Shown: piece after piece, positions 52,934 to 63,004 of the stretch
Layout of the letters: each line of letters opens with the position of its first letter
Position numbering within the stretch: position 1 is the first letter of the stretch
The notes under the pieces: generated by a model
What the model was told of the DNA's origin: nothing
Databases searched by the model: none
The model's input: only the letters and a program-made list of their open reading frames with translations
Assembly (NCBI GenBank): GCA_015060335.1
Contig: SUYR01000002.1
Span: forward strand, 1-64,000
Reading direction: 5' to 3'
DNA length: 64,000 bases
Source of the DNA: Bacteroidales bacterium
GTDB lineage: Bacteria; Bacteroidota; Bacteroidia; Bacteroidales; UBA932
Position numbers and translations under genes: made by a program

Positions 52934-53654
52934 ACCTTCTAAGAAATTTCTTGAATTTTACTAAAACTGAGGTAAGTTCAGGTCCGAGAAATCTTACTAA
53001 TCTGTCTTTAGTCTTCTGAGCGGAGGTCTTCCAGGAGGCATCATAATGATGTATCGACCTTGAATTACGGGTAAGAGTCAGCACTCCGGTCTTATGGTTC
53101 AACGGAGAGAAATATTCCGGATAATATACAAAGACATCCTTGACACGGTCCACTCCCGGCATGACATTGACAACGCCTGACTCAGACATTATTTCCGTAG
53201 CTATATTCACTACTGTCCTGGAAATCATCATCTTGCCATCAACAAGGAAATGGGTTGTCAGATACTCATCCAGAAGCCTGCCTGCGATGTCTGACTGAGG
53301 CTCGAGTCCGAGACCAAGACCTGGTGCCACCGACATGCCTGCCTCATATCCCATGAAGTTTCCCCTCCGGATTATATCGTCGATGCCGGCAATCAGCTCG
53401 ACATCAACATCAAAATACAGTCCTCCATATTTGTAGAGCACCCAGAAGCGGGCATAATCGCTCACAAAGGCATATTTGCCCACGCTGTAGGCCTCTGAGG
53501 TATATGGAACAATATCCACATCAAAATTATCTTCATCCCACTGGATTATCTGATATCCGGGAAGATATCTTTTCCATGAGTCTATACACTTGAGAGCAGA
53601 CTGCGGCAGAGGCTTACGGCCAAACCAGCAGTAATGTATCACTTTCGGTATCAT
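52926..53654 (-). CDS. GT32-like glycosyltransferase (DXD sugar-binding)
   Basis: The 242-residue protein begins IPKVIHYCWFGRKPLPQSA and contains YAFVSDYARFWVLYKYGGLY followed by the metal-binding FDVDVEL, the hallmark of the OCH1/capsular GT32 group. Short GT32 enzymes in capsule loci add a hexose or amino sugar from a nucleotide donor. It lies 3 bases after the flippase stop. Confidence 0.9.
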   Translation of the reverse strand: MIPKVIHYCWFGRKPLPQSALKCIDSWKRYLPGYQIIQWDEDNFDVDIVPYTSEAYSVGKYAFVSDYARFWVLYKYGGLYFDVDVELIAGIDDIIRRGNFMGYEAGMSVAPGLGLGLEPQSDIAGRLLDEYLTTHFLVDGKMMISRTVVNIATEIMSESGVVNVMPGVDRVKDVFVYYPEYFSPLNHKTGVLTLTRNSRSIHHYDASWKTSAQKTKDRLVRFLGPELTSVLVKFKKFLRRYV

Positions 53655-53657
53655 TCA

Positions 53658-55184
53658 TCACTTGCGTTTGCGTCTGAGCAAGAATCTGATCTTCGTAATC
53701 ATCTTTTCTCTTTCCTCTTTTTTCAGACCTATATAAAACATCGAGACTGAGACAGACAAAAAACCGACCAAACCGGACACAAGAAGACGAGGCAGTCCCG
53801 AAAGATTCATTACCGAAAACGATGATAGTGAAAATGCTATTGCTGTTACAGCCACAAGAGGGGCCATCACTTCACTCAGATAGGTCCTGATGGAGAAACC
53901 TGTATAGAACTTCACGAATATGAGCTTTGCCGTAAGTGAGAGCACACATAGCCCTATCTGTATCATATATACCGAAGAAGGCTGGAATCCGGACCTCAAG
54001 GCGAGATACGACAGAGGCAGGTTCAACAAGACTATTGTTCCAGTCACAGCCGTATAAAGGGCTATCTTCCCTGTAGCCTGCATCGAGACCCACAAAGGGC
54101 CTGTCAGCGAATCTATAAGGCAGAATATCAGGATAAGGATACAGAATCTGACAGTATATGCAGGGACGGACACCAGCCACAGGTCCAATATGTACGACAT
54201 GTTCAGAATCAACGGGATTCCCAGAACCAGCATCAGCACATAACCTGTCCTGGATACAAGACTTATAAGATAATGGAAATACGCCGTCTCCCCTGAGGAA
54301 TATGACTTTATGATCTGAGGGTTGGCGGCAAGCTGCAGATTATAGACAAACGAATAGACTGCAGTCCTCACCTGATTCATTATGCCTACGGCGGCATTGA
54401 CCGTGACTCCGCAGAAATAATTGATCACAAGGTTTGTTCCCTGCTGATATGTGATGTCTGCAGCCCCGGCGAGCATGTTCCAACCGGAAAATCCGGTAAA
54501 CTCCCTGAAAAGTTTCCAATCCCGCACACGACGAAGCCTAAGGCGGTATCGGAATATGCTCACAGCCATAAAGGAAAGAAGTACCAGCAGATATACCACA
54601 AGAAGCATGACAGAATAGGCCTGAAGCTTCTCACCTGGTATATGAGGAAGCAGGAGAACTCCGCACAATTTAAGCAAAGCCTCTGCAATGCTGAGATATG
54701 CAACTGCAGACATATTCTCGTAAGAGATAAGCACAGCATAAAAAGGTACTCTCAACACGTTCATGCAGGTGGCAGCTGCCGCAAGGTGGAAAGCAAATAT
54801 GGCAAGTGTCTCCTTTCCCTGAGGAACAGACAGATAATGCCTGACATAATACAGGCCCGCAGTCTCGCATAAAAGAAGGATGAGGGCAGCCAATGCCATA
54901 TGCAGGAACAGGCATACGGAGAACGTGCTCTCCACAGCAGTCCTGCTGCCTCCAGCTATGGATATGCTAAGGAATCTCTGACTTGAATTTGCCAATGCAG
55001 TATTCAGGAAGGAGAACAGCACCACAATGCCGGACACGACATTATAGACGCCGAAATCAACGACGCCCAATACATTCAGCACTACCCTGCTGGTATATAG
55101 CGATACCAGCATGACAACTGCCATACGCACATACAACAGCATAGTATTGCGGGCAATCCTAGCTGTATTACCGGAATGTAACAC
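53658..55184 (-). CDS. wzx: Wzx-type oligosaccharide flippase
   Basis: The 508-residue polytopic protein of the MATE/MOP superfamily has about 14 hydrophobic segments. MVSLYTSRVVLNVLGVVDFGVYNVV, TALANSSQRFLSI and WNMLAGAADITYQQGTNLVIN are typical of polysaccharide exporters in Bacteroidota. It moves lipid-linked repeat units across the inner membrane for polymerisation by the EpsG-type protein. It follows the nucleotide-sugar dehydrogenase after 10 bases. Confidence 0.9.
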   Translation of the reverse strand: MLHSGNTARIARNTMLLYVRMAVVMLVSLYTSRVVLNVLGVVDFGVYNVVSGIVVLFSFLNTALANSSQRFLSISIAGGSRTAVESTFSVCLFLHMALAALILLLCETAGLYYVRHYLSVPQGKETLAIFAFHLAAAATCMNVLRVPFYAVLISYENMSAVAYLSIAEALLKLCGVLLLPHIPGEKLQAYSVMLLVVYLLVLLSFMAVSIFRYRLRLRRVRDWKLFREFTGFSGWNMLAGAADITYQQGTNLVINYFCGVTVNAAVGIMNQVRTAVYSFVYNLQLAANPQIIKSYSSGETAYFHYLISLVSRTGYVLMLVLGIPLILNMSYILDLWLVSVPAYTVRFCILILIFCLIDSLTGPLWVSMQATGKIALYTAVTGTIVLLNLPLSYLALRSGFQPSSVYMIQIGLCVLSLTAKLIFVKFYTGFSIRTYLSEVMAPLVAVTAIAFSLSSFSVMNLSGLPRLLVSGLVGFLSVSVSMFYIGLKKEEREKMITKIRFLLRRKRK

Positions 55185-55194
55185 TTAAGGGAGA

Positions 55195-56475
55195 TTAAAG
55201 ACGACTGTCAACAATATTTCTGTCAAGAACACCCTTGACGTCGTAAACCACCGAATTATCTTTCTGGAGAGACTTCAGATCCAGAGTCTTGAAACAGTCA
55301 TGAGCCACTGCGAGGATAATGGCATCATAGCTGCCCTGCGGGAGTTGGTTCACAACATCCACCCCATACTCATGTCTTGCCTGAGCGGCATCAACCCAAG
55401 GATCATATACAACGATATCTTCCGTATATTCACTGAGAGTATGATAAATGTCTATCACCTTTGTATTTCTCGTATCCGGGCAGTTTTCCTTGAAGGTAAA
55501 TCCAAGCACAAGAATCTTTGAATCCTTGACCATCACTCCCTTCTTGTTCATGCACTTGATGGTCTGCTCTGCCACATAAGCTCCCATACCGTCATTCAGA
55601 CGACGCGATGCGAACATGATACGCGGAAGCACTCCATAGACCTGTGCTTTCTGGATGAGATAATACGGATCCACAGATATGCAGTGACCACCTACCAGAC
55701 CCGGACTCATCTTGATGAAATTCCATTTTGAAGAAGCCGCCTCAATCACGTCCCTGGTATCGATTCCCATTGCATTGAAAATCTTCGCCAACTCATTCAT
55801 GAAGGCTATATTGACATCTCTCTGGGAATTCTCTATGATCTTAGAAGCCTCTGCTACCTTTATGGACGGAGCCTTGTGGGTACCGTTGATCAGGACAGCA
55901 TTATAAACAGCATCGATGATATCTGCAATTTCAGGTGTAGAGCCTGAGGTAACTTTTCTGATCTTCTCGACAGTGTGTTCCTTGTCTCCCGGATTGATTC
56001 TTTCTGGAGAATATCCTGCAAAGAAATCCTTGTTGAATACAAGGCCCGACACCTTTTCAACTACAGGGATGCATTCTTCCTCGGTGACACCCGGATACAC
56101 AGTCGATTCATACACCACTATATCTCCTGCGGAAATTACCTTTCCAACAGTTTCACTCGCTTTCAGGAGAGGATACAGATCCGGTCTGTTGTTCTTGTCA
56201 ACAGGAGTAGGTACAGCTACTACATAGAAATTGCAGTCACGGATAGCCTCAATATCGGTTGTGCACATGAAGCCGTGAGAGTCAATCGCTTCCTTAAGCA
56301 ACTGGTCACTTACTTCAAGAGTAGCATCATGACCGGCCATCAGGGCATCCACCCTCGCCTGATTCATATCAAAACCGATTGTCTCGAATTTTGTAGAAAA
56401 TAGTCTTGCCAACGGCAGACCTACATATCCGAGACCTATAACGCAGATTCTGTAATCCGATAAATTCATTTTCAT
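55195..56475 (-). CDS. UDP-N-acetylhexosamine 6-dehydrogenase (TviB/WbpA-like)
   Basis: The 426-residue protein has CVIGLGYVGLPLARLFS, VAVPTPVDKNNRPDL, YESTVYPGVTEEECIPV, GYSPERINPGDKEH and the catalytic cysteine in GGHCISVDPYYL (Cys265). These features match the TviB/VipA-type group that oxidises UDP-GlcNAc or UDP-GalNAc to the uronic acid, rather than plain UDP-glucose dehydrogenase. It implies an acidic amino sugar in the polymer. An in-frame ATG two codons in is an alternative start. Confidence 0.86.
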   Translation of the reverse strand: MKMNLSDYRICVIGLGYVGLPLARLFSTKFETIGFDMNQARVDALMAGHDATLEVSDQLLKEAIDSHGFMCTTDIEAIRDCNFYVVAVPTPVDKNNRPDLYPLLKASETVGKVISAGDIVVYESTVYPGVTEEECIPVVEKVSGLVFNKDFFAGYSPERINPGDKEHTVEKIRKVTSGSTPEIADIIDAVYNAVLINGTHKAPSIKVAEASKIIENSQRDVNIAFMNELAKIFNAMGIDTRDVIEAASSKWNFIKMSPGLVGGHCISVDPYYLIQKAQVYGVLPRIMFASRRLNDGMGAYVAEQTIKCMNKKGVMVKDSKILVLGFTFKENCPDTRNTKVIDIYHTLSEYTEDIVVYDPWVDAAQARHEYGVDVVNQLPQGSYDAIILAVAHDCFKTLDLKSLQKDNSVVYDVKGVLDRNIVDSRL

Positions 56476-56506
56476 AAACTTTGGGGTTTCAAAGATAACT
56501 ATAATT

Positions 56507-57682
56507 CTACTTTCTCCAAACCATCTTGTCGATGACTCCGGTATAACTTTGTATAAGTTTTACAACTATTGTGCTCACATTCATTGTCGAATATGTCGGG
56601 ACAACTGACCCGTCCTCGCTCTTTGATGACATCTCCACAGCCATATCCACAGCCTGAAGAAGATCATGTGCATTGATACCGGCAAGTATGAATCCGCCCT
56701 GGTCTAGAGCTTCCGGACGTTCTGTCGAAGTACGTATGCAGACAGCAGGGAAAGGATGTCCTATACTGGTAAAGAAGGAACTCTCCTCCGGCAGCGTACC
56801 AGAATCCGATACTACGGCAAAAGCATTCATCTGCAGGCAGTTATAATCATGAAAACCAAGTGGTTCATGCAGAATGACACGAGGATCCAGCTTGAAGCCG
56901 GCAGCCTCCAGACGTTTTCTGCTGCGCGGATGACAGCTATACAGGACAGGCATGTCATACTTTTGTGCCATGGCATTGATTGCGGCAAACAGGGACATGA
57001 AATTCCGTTCGGTATCAATATTTTCCTCTCTGTGAGCGGACAACAGAATATATCGCCCTTTCCTTAGCCCCAGCCTCTGATGGACGTCCGAGAACTGTAT
57101 CTGAGCGAGATTGTCGGACAGAACTTCAGCCATCGGTGATCCGGACACGAAGGTACGTTCCTTCGGTATGCCGGAATCATTGAGATAACGTCTGGCATGT
57201 TCGCTGTAGCATATGTTCACGTCCGAGATTATATCCACAATACGCCTGTTGGTCTCTTCCGGCAGACATTCGTCAAAACAGCGGTTGCCTGCCTCCATAT
57301 GGAATATCGGGACATGCAGTCTCTTTGCAGATATCGCTGACAGACATGAATTAGTGTCGCCCAGTACAAGCAGGGCATCAGGCCTGAGCTCAGACATCAG
57401 TTTATATGAGGCATTGATTATATTTCCAACTGTCTCTCCGAGGTCTTCTCCGGTCACATCCATATAGACATCCGGATCTGCCACTCTCAGATTCTTGAAA
57501 AATATCCCGTTGAGATTGTAATCATAGTTCTGGCCCGTATGTGCAAGAACACAGTCAAAATATCTTCGGCATTTGCGGATGACTGCTGAAAGCCTTATGA
57601 TTTCCGGACGGGTACCGACTATGATGAGCAGTTTCAGACGCCCGTCATCCTTGAAAGAAACATCATTGTAATCTGTCTTCAT
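56507..57682 (-). CDS. UDP-L-FucNAc-forming C2 epimerase (CapG/FnlC-like; UDP-GlcNAc 2-epimerase family)
   Basis: The 391-residue non-hydrolysing 2-epimerase family protein shows LLIIVGTRPEIIRLSAVI, HTGQNYDYNLNGIFF, VLGDTNSCLSAI, HMEAGNRCFDECLPEETNRR, SAHREENID and SDSGTLPEES. It is the third step of UDP-N-acetyl-L-fucosamine synthesis when found behind CapE and CapF homologues, as here. On its own it could be read as WecB. It overlaps the capF-like gene by 4 bp. Confidence 0.88.
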   Translation of the reverse strand: MKTDYNDVSFKDDGRLKLLIIVGTRPEIIRLSAVIRKCRRYFDCVLAHTGQNYDYNLNGIFFKNLRVADPDVYMDVTGEDLGETVGNIINASYKLMSELRPDALLVLGDTNSCLSAISAKRLHVPIFHMEAGNRCFDECLPEETNRRIVDIISDVNICYSEHARRYLNDSGIPKERTFVSGSPMAEVLSDNLAQIQFSDVHQRLGLRKGRYILLSAHREENIDTERNFMSLFAAINAMAQKYDMPVLYSCHPRSRKRLEAAGFKLDPRVILHEPLGFHDYNCLQMNAFAVVSDSGTLPEESSFFTSIGHPFPAVCIRTSTERPEALDQGGFILAGINAHDLLQAVDMAVEMSSKSEDGSVVPTYSTMNVSTIVVKLIQSYTGVIDKMVWRK

Positions 57683-58848
57683 ACTGATAAAGAATAAGTG
57701 TCCGGTCTGTCCGGATCAAAGATTTCATTACTATAAATTATTGTCACCATATCTTCCTTTTCGGATAGATTGACAAGGCTGTGAGTATATCCCGGAAGCA
57801 TGAATACAGGCTGCGGATTCCTTCCGTCGACTTCAAAAGTCAGGATTTCCTCCGTGTCTATCTTCCTGAGGCGGATAAGTCCGTGACCGCTGACTACGAC
57901 AAATATCTCCCACTTGGAATTATGCCAATGCTGTCCTTTTGTTGCTCCCGGGCGGCTGACATTGATACTAAGCTGTCCGCAGTCACGTATGCGTATAATT
58001 TCTGTAAACGAACCTCTGGCATCAGCATTTTTATTCAGAAAGAAAGACGCTTTTGAAGCCGGAAGATAACTCAGATACGTACTGTAAAGCTTCATTGCAA
58101 GACTTCCGGGAGGCATCTTAGGCATCATCAGAGTCTCGGGATACTCTGCAAAGCCATAGAGCATATCCGTTATTTCACCAAGGGTTGCCTTATGGGTAAC
58201 AGTACAGCGGCAGAAAGGATACTCACTGCAATGATGTTCCTCTCCCTTCAATGCCCATATCATCTCTTCAACAAGGTCATCTATATAAAGGAGTTCCAGC
58301 TCCACATCCCTGTCATTGACCTGTATCGGCAAGTCATTGGCAATATTGCTGCAGAATGTAGCCACTGCGGAATTATAATTGGGGCGGCACCATTTGCCGA
58401 ATACATTCGGAAAACGGTACACCAGGACCTTGGCCCCGGTGAGATGTCCGTACTCAGCCATCAGCTGTTCAGCTACCCTCTTGCTCCGACCATAGCTGCT
58501 GCCCTCATATCTTCCTTCAAGGGTCGCCTGTACTGAACTTGACATCATCACAGGACATCTGTTGCCATATTTTCTCAAGGTATCCAGAAGGACAGACAGA
58601 AAGCCTGCATTGCCTTCCATATACTCACTTTCTGCTGTCGGACGGTTTACACCGGCAAGATGGAATACAAAATCACAGTCACGGCAATACCGGTCAAGGT
58701 CTTCCTGGGAGGAATCCCTGTCATATTCCATAACCTCGGTCACAACAAGGTCGCCATGACAGACGGCCTTGCCGGTCCTTATATTATTGAGTTGTGCACA
58801 AAGATTCTTTCCAACAAAACCTTTGGCACCGGTTACAAGTATCTTCAT
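57679..58848 (-). CDS. CapF/FnlB-like SDR reductase-epimerase with C-terminal cupin
   Basis: I start at the ATG giving MKILVTGAKGFVGKNLCAQL (389 residues), one base after the capE-like stop. The N-terminal SDR domain (about 1-250) has VFHLAGVNRP and YGRSKRVAEQL. The C-terminal cupin (about 280-375) has GATKGQHWHNSKWEIFVVVSG with the metal-binding histidines. This two-domain build is specific to CapF/FnlB/WbjC, the middle enzyme of UDP-L-FucNAc synthesis. Confidence 0.92.
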   Translation of the reverse strand: MKILVTGAKGFVGKNLCAQLNNIRTGKAVCHGDLVVTEVMEYDRDSSQEDLDRYCRDCDFVFHLAGVNRPTAESEYMEGNAGFLSVLLDTLRKYGNRCPVMMSSSVQATLEGRYEGSSYGRSKRVAEQLMAEYGHLTGAKVLVYRFPNVFGKWCRPNYNSAVATFCSNIANDLPIQVNDRDVELELLYIDDLVEEMIWALKGEEHHCSEYPFCRCTVTHKATLGEITDMLYGFAEYPETLMMPKMPPGSLAMKLYSTYLSYLPASKASFFLNKNADARGSFTEIIRIRDCGQLSINVSRPGATKGQHWHNSKWEIFVVVSGHGLIRLRKIDTEEILTFEVDGRNPQPVFMLPGYTHSLVNLSEKEDMVTIIYSNEIFDPDRPDTYSLSV

Positions 58849-58849
58849 A

Positions 58850-59941
58850 TTATTCCGAACGAATTTCACGGGATTTGACACGAGGCATCAGACCGAGATC
58901 CTCCTGGATAAAACGCAGACGCAGAAGCTGTTCCTTCATTCCCTCGACATCCAGACGCAAGGTATTATGGGAATGATAATCCTCTATCATGGTCATATCC
59001 GAATTGCCTTCTGTAAAGAACTTGTCATAATTGAGGTCTCTTGTGTCGCACGGGATACGGAAATAATTTCCCATGTCCACGGCCTTCGCCATTTCTTCCC
59101 TCGTGACAAGAGTCTCATAGAGTTTTTCGCCATGTCTTGTACCTATCACTCTTACCTCAGTATCTGCATAAGAAGGGTCTATTCTTGAGTAAATCTGCTT
59201 CAGGGCCTCGGCCAATGTAGCAAGGGTGGCAGCTGGTGCCTTCTGTACGAAAAGGTCTCCGTTCCTGCCATGAGTGAAGGCAAAGACTACCAGATCGACG
59301 GCATCGTCAAGGGTCATCATGAATCTTGTCATAGAAGGATCCGTGATGGTAATGGGTTTTCTTTCCATGATCTGTTCCACCCACAACGGTATCACTGAGC
59401 CTCTGGATGCCATCACATTGCCATATCTTGTACAGCAGATAGTCGTACGTGAGTCACATCCGAGTTCACGTCCCTTCGCTATCGCAACCTTTTCCATAAG
59501 GGCCTTGGACATCCCCATGGCATTGATCGGATATGCAGCCTTGTCTGTAGAAAGCACTACAACATTACTGACTCCATGGTCCACGGCTGACAGAAGGACA
59601 TTGTTGGTGCCTATGACATTTGTCCGTGTTGTCTCCATAGGAAAGAATTCGCACGAAGGCACCTGTTTCAACGCAGCCGCCGAAAACACATAGTCAACAC
59701 CTCTCATTGCCACATCCACGGATTCCTTGGAACGAACATCTCCGATATAGAACTTCACTTTTGAAGCATTCTCCGGGTAAGCGGTCTGCAGATGATGCCT
59801 CATGTCATCCTGCTTCTTCTCGTCACGTGAAAAAATACGGATCTCTCTGATATCGCTTGCAAGGAAACGTCGTAGCACAGCGTTTCCGAAACTTCCTGTT
59901 CCACCTGTAATCAACAGGATCTTGTTTTCAAATACTGACAT
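58850..59941 (-). CDS. CapE/FnlA-like UDP-GlcNAc 4,6-dehydratase/5-epimerase
   Basis: The 363-residue extended SDR begins ILLITGGTGSFGNAVLRRFL, with FSAAALKQVPSCEFFPMETTRTNVIG following. At the usual Y-x3-K position it has Met-Gly-Met-Ser-Lys (PINAMGMSKAL); Met in place of Tyr is reported for CapE. It starts UDP-L-FucNAc synthesis from UDP-GlcNAc. Its ATG overlaps the phosphatase stop by 1 base. Confidence 0.93.
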   Translation of the reverse strand: MSVFENKILLITGGTGSFGNAVLRRFLASDIREIRIFSRDEKKQDDMRHHLQTAYPENASKVKFYIGDVRSKESVDVAMRGVDYVFSAAALKQVPSCEFFPMETTRTNVIGTNNVLLSAVDHGVSNVVVLSTDKAAYPINAMGMSKALMEKVAIAKGRELGCDSRTTICCTRYGNVMASRGSVIPLWVEQIMERKPITITDPSMTRFMMTLDDAVDLVVFAFTHGRNGDLFVQKAPAATLATLAEALKQIYSRIDPSYADTEVRVIGTRHGEKLYETLVTREEMAKAVDMGNYFRIPCDTRDLNYDKFFTEGNSDMTMIEDYHSHNTLRLDVEGMKEQLLRLRFIQEDLGLMPRVKSREIRSE

Positions 59942-60651
59942 TACACTACTTCTGATAATATTGTTAATCTTCTTGCTTCACCCTTTGACAGCATGCTGTC
60001 TGTAAAGAGTTTCTGCAGGGCTCCCGCCCTATGACAATCTGTACCTATAGACGAATACATTCCCATTTCAAGTATCCTGAAAGCCTTTTTCCTTACCGAA
60101 TCTCCATACAAGCCTGCCACTGAGGGGAGATTGAGCTGGAAACGGACGCCCATTTCATGAAGTTCCTTATAATCGTCAATGGACATGTACCTGTACCTTT
60201 CCGGATGAGCCAGCAAAGGATTATAACCGATGCTCTGCAAACGTTTCAGTCTGTCCGCCATATTCAGAGGAGGAGTCCAGACAGATGTTTCCACGAGCAC
60301 TTCGTCTTCCCTGATAACCAGCAGATCCCTGGCGGAGAGGCGTTCGTCAAATAACGTATCGATCATATATTCTGCTGCAAGACAGAGTTTAACTCCACCT
60401 GAATATGCTGATGCCAGCTGCTCGAACCGCCTTTTTAATGAAGCCGTCGTATTTGGTATATCCTCCATGACATGAGGGGTACACCATATCTGCGTCACAC
60501 CTGCCTCTTCCTCTCGGGCAATAGCCTCCAGAGACTCTTCAATGGTCCTGACTCCATCATCAACTCCATACAATATATGAGAATGTGAGTCGACTGCACC
60601 TCCAAGCAGACCCGTATCCAAAAGAGAATATTTTCTACAGAACAGTCTCAT
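59941..60651 (-). CDS. CpsB/YwqE-type PHP tyrosine phosphatase
   Basis: The 236-residue PHP-domain protein has VDSHSHILYGVDDGVRTIEE (metal-binding His pair and Asp), CTPHVMEDIPN, NPLLAHPERYRYM and IGTDCHR. CpsB/CapC/YwqE enzymes dephosphorylate the tyrosine autokinase that regulates chain length. It directly follows the Wzc-like kinase with a 4-bp overlap, as expected for a kinase-phosphatase pair. Confidence 0.94.
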   Translation of the reverse strand: MRLFCRKYSLLDTGLLGGAVDSHSHILYGVDDGVRTIEESLEAIAREEEAGVTQIWCTPHVMEDIPNTTASLKRRFEQLASAYSGGVKLCLAAEYMIDTLFDERLSARDLLVIREDEVLVETSVWTPPLNMADRLKRLQSIGYNPLLAHPERYRYMSIDDYKELHEMGVRFQLNLPSVAGLYGDSVRKKAFRILEMGMYSSIGTDCHRAGALQKLFTDSMLSKGEARRLTILSEVV

Positions 60652-63002
60652 ATTGCATTATCTCCATATCCGTAACCATAACCGAATCGTCCTCTATGCC
60701 CATAGCCATACATATTGTAGTGCATATCCACTCCATTGAGTATCAGCGCCATATGACTATATTTTCCGGACTTGTACAGACTCTCCACCAGAGGGAGCTG
60801 CTTCTTGTCAATCATATCTGCCCTCAACACAAAGACAGTAAGGTCAGATACTGCCGTGATTATGCTTGAATCCGCCACTATATCCACCGGCGGGCAATCC
60901 AGCAGGATGTAGTCATACTCTTTCCTGAGAGAAGACATCATATCCGAGAAGGCTTCTGAAAGCAGCAGTTCTGTAGGATTCGGTGGCAAGGAGCCCACAG
61001 GCAGCAGAGACAGTCCCGGCATCACATCCTTTATGCAGTCGTGATAATCCTTCACCTTGCCGTTCAGGCAGGAAGCCACTCCGTCATGGAGGTTCCCCAG
61101 ACATCTGCTCAGCGAAGCCTTGCGCAGATCCACATCCACCATAAGCACTCTTGCTCCCTTCAATGCAATGACAGCCCCAAGATTCATAATATTGAACGTC
61201 TTTCCGGCATCAGGACTGAAGGAGGTAAACATTATGACATGTGGGCCTCTGTCTCTGCCGAGCATCATATCCACATTGGTCCTGAACACCCTGAAAGCTT
61301 CATTCATCATATCCCTCTTGCCCGGACTGACTATAATGCGGCTGCAGGTCTTTCGCTGAGGACGTAATCTGAAGAACAATGATTTCCTGCTTATGGAATC
61401 GTCCTGAGGGATCTCCGCCAGGAATGGCACAGAGAGTCCTTGAAGATCTGACCTTGTCTTCACCGCAGTATCGAGAAGCCTTATGACAAAGAATACAGCA
61501 AACGGAAGTCCGAGTCCGAGTGCCAGAGCCACGGCTACTGCAAGCATCTTGTTTGGCGAGATCGGTCCAGAAGGGCCGTTAGGCCGCATTATCACTCTGG
61601 TATTTCCCACATTCACCAGAGATGCAAGCTCATTTTCTTCGCGTTTTTCCAGAAGGAAGACATACAGGTCCTGGGTAATGTTCTGCTGACGTTGAAGTGA
61701 CAGCAGCTGGAACTCCTGTCCGGAATTCGACGACATTCTTGAGAGGATCTGCTTTTCCTGACTGTCGAGACGGCTTTTCTGTAGTTCAAGCGAAGATATG
61801 AGATTATTCACCGAGCCGAGAATCGCTGTACGGATAGCTGAAAGTGAACTGTTCAGGTCCGCGATCAAAGGATTGTTCACTCCGCTGCCGGTCTTGAGTC
61901 TGTCCCTCTGCAAGACGATTTCATTATACTCCTTGATCTGCAGTTCCACAGGGCCGTTTGTCAGTCCGAGATTTGACGGGATCAGTTCTTCCTTCTTTGT
62001 AGGGTCGTTCAGATATTCCCTTATAAACTGCGCGATGGACAACTGATTGCTCACTTCAAAGGCCTTTGTTGCATAGTATGACGATTCCTCGATATATGAC
62101 TGGGCCGTTGCCTTTATATCTGTAAGATTGTTGTCTGCCTTGTATTTCTTCAAAGACTGCTCTACAGCGGCAAGGTCCTTCTCTATGACAATGAGACGTT
62201 CATTGATGAATTCTGCAGTATTTATTGCAGCCTTGTTCTTGTTTGCAATCCACACCTCGTTATATACATCTACCAGCGAAGACAATACAGCAGAAGCCCT
62301 CTGCGGGAAAATATCCTGCATCGAAATCACAATGACAGAAGACTGTTTTCCGGAAAGTCCTACACTTAGCTTGCCGACATAGTCCTTCGCCATAGCCATG
62401 CTTGCCGACCAGGTCACTATTATATCATTGGTAAAATCACCGACATACTCTTCCTGAGGATATATCACAATGGCACCTGCCGGGGTTGTCAGAGTGTCAC
62501 CGAAATTGCCACGCGTCTGCGCATCGACCTCAGCATTACCTATCCTGAAGTCTGACAGGATGAATTCCCTCTCCCCTTTCGGAGATATCGTAAAACTGAA
62601 TCCGTTCTGCGGATTATCCCCTGCCGGAATCATCCTCAAAGGAGAATTCTCATACAATCCTACTTTTCTGAGGAACTGTTTCTCTGTATAAGTTGTCTGG
62701 AGATTGAGCCTTTCCACCACGATCTGCATGAGGTCCGGCGAAAGGAAGGCCTCGACTTCATTCTCAACGCTGTTGAAGTTGCGCACATTCATCGTTCCTG
62801 CAGAGATCACTCCCAGATTTCTCATCGCAGCATTCTGTTCGCTTTCGTCCACCATTACCTTGACAGTGCGCAGATATGTGTCAGGAGTCCTGTAGAGATA
62901 CAAGGCAGCAATGACAAGACAAAAAATGACACATGCCACATACCACCATTTATGGTTCCACACCAGTCCCCAGAGATCTGAAATATTATTGTTTTCGGTC
63001 AT
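60648..63002 (-). CDS. Wzc-type polysaccharide co-polymerase and tyrosine autokinase
   Basis: The 784-residue inner-membrane protein has an N-terminal Wzz domain with a first membrane helix near residues 18-33. A long periplasmic coiled-coil part and a second helix near 490-510 follow. The kinase domain carries Walker A SFSPDAGKTFN (about 595), A' VLMVDVDLRKASL and Walker B YILLDCPPVD. The C-terminus is a Tyr cluster, YNMYGYGHRGRFGYGYGYG, the autophosphorylation site. It controls polymer length and export together with the Wza-like protein 2 bases upstream. Confidence 0.95.
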   Translation of the reverse strand: MTENNNISDLWGLVWNHKWWYVACVIFCLVIAALYLYRTPDTYLRTVKVMVDESEQNAAMRNLGVISAGTMNVRNFNSVENEVEAFLSPDLMQIVVERLNLQTTYTEKQFLRKVGLYENSPLRMIPAGDNPQNGFSFTISPKGEREFILSDFRIGNAEVDAQTRGNFGDTLTTPAGAIVIYPQEEYVGDFTNDIIVTWSASMAMAKDYVGKLSVGLSGKQSSVIVISMQDIFPQRASAVLSSLVDVYNEVWIANKNKAAINTAEFINERLIVIEKDLAAVEQSLKKYKADNNLTDIKATAQSYIEESSYYATKAFEVSNQLSIAQFIREYLNDPTKKEELIPSNLGLTNGPVELQIKEYNEIVLQRDRLKTGSGVNNPLIADLNSSLSAIRTAILGSVNNLISSLELQKSRLDSQEKQILSRMSSNSGQEFQLLSLQRQQNITQDLYVFLLEKREENELASLVNVGNTRVIMRPNGPSGPISPNKMLAVAVALALGLGLPFAVFFVIRLLDTAVKTRSDLQGLSVPFLAEIPQDDSISRKSLFFRLRPQRKTCSRIIVSPGKRDMMNEAFRVFRTNVDMMLGRDRGPHVIMFTSFSPDAGKTFNIMNLGAVIALKGARVLMVDVDLRKASLSRCLGNLHDGVASCLNGKVKDYHDCIKDVMPGLSLLPVGSLPPNPTELLLSEAFSDMMSSLRKEYDYILLDCPPVDIVADSSIITAVSDLTVFVLRADMIDKKQLPLVESLYKSGKYSHMALILNGVDMHYNMYGYGHRGRFGYGYGYGDNAI

Positions 63003-63004
63003 AA

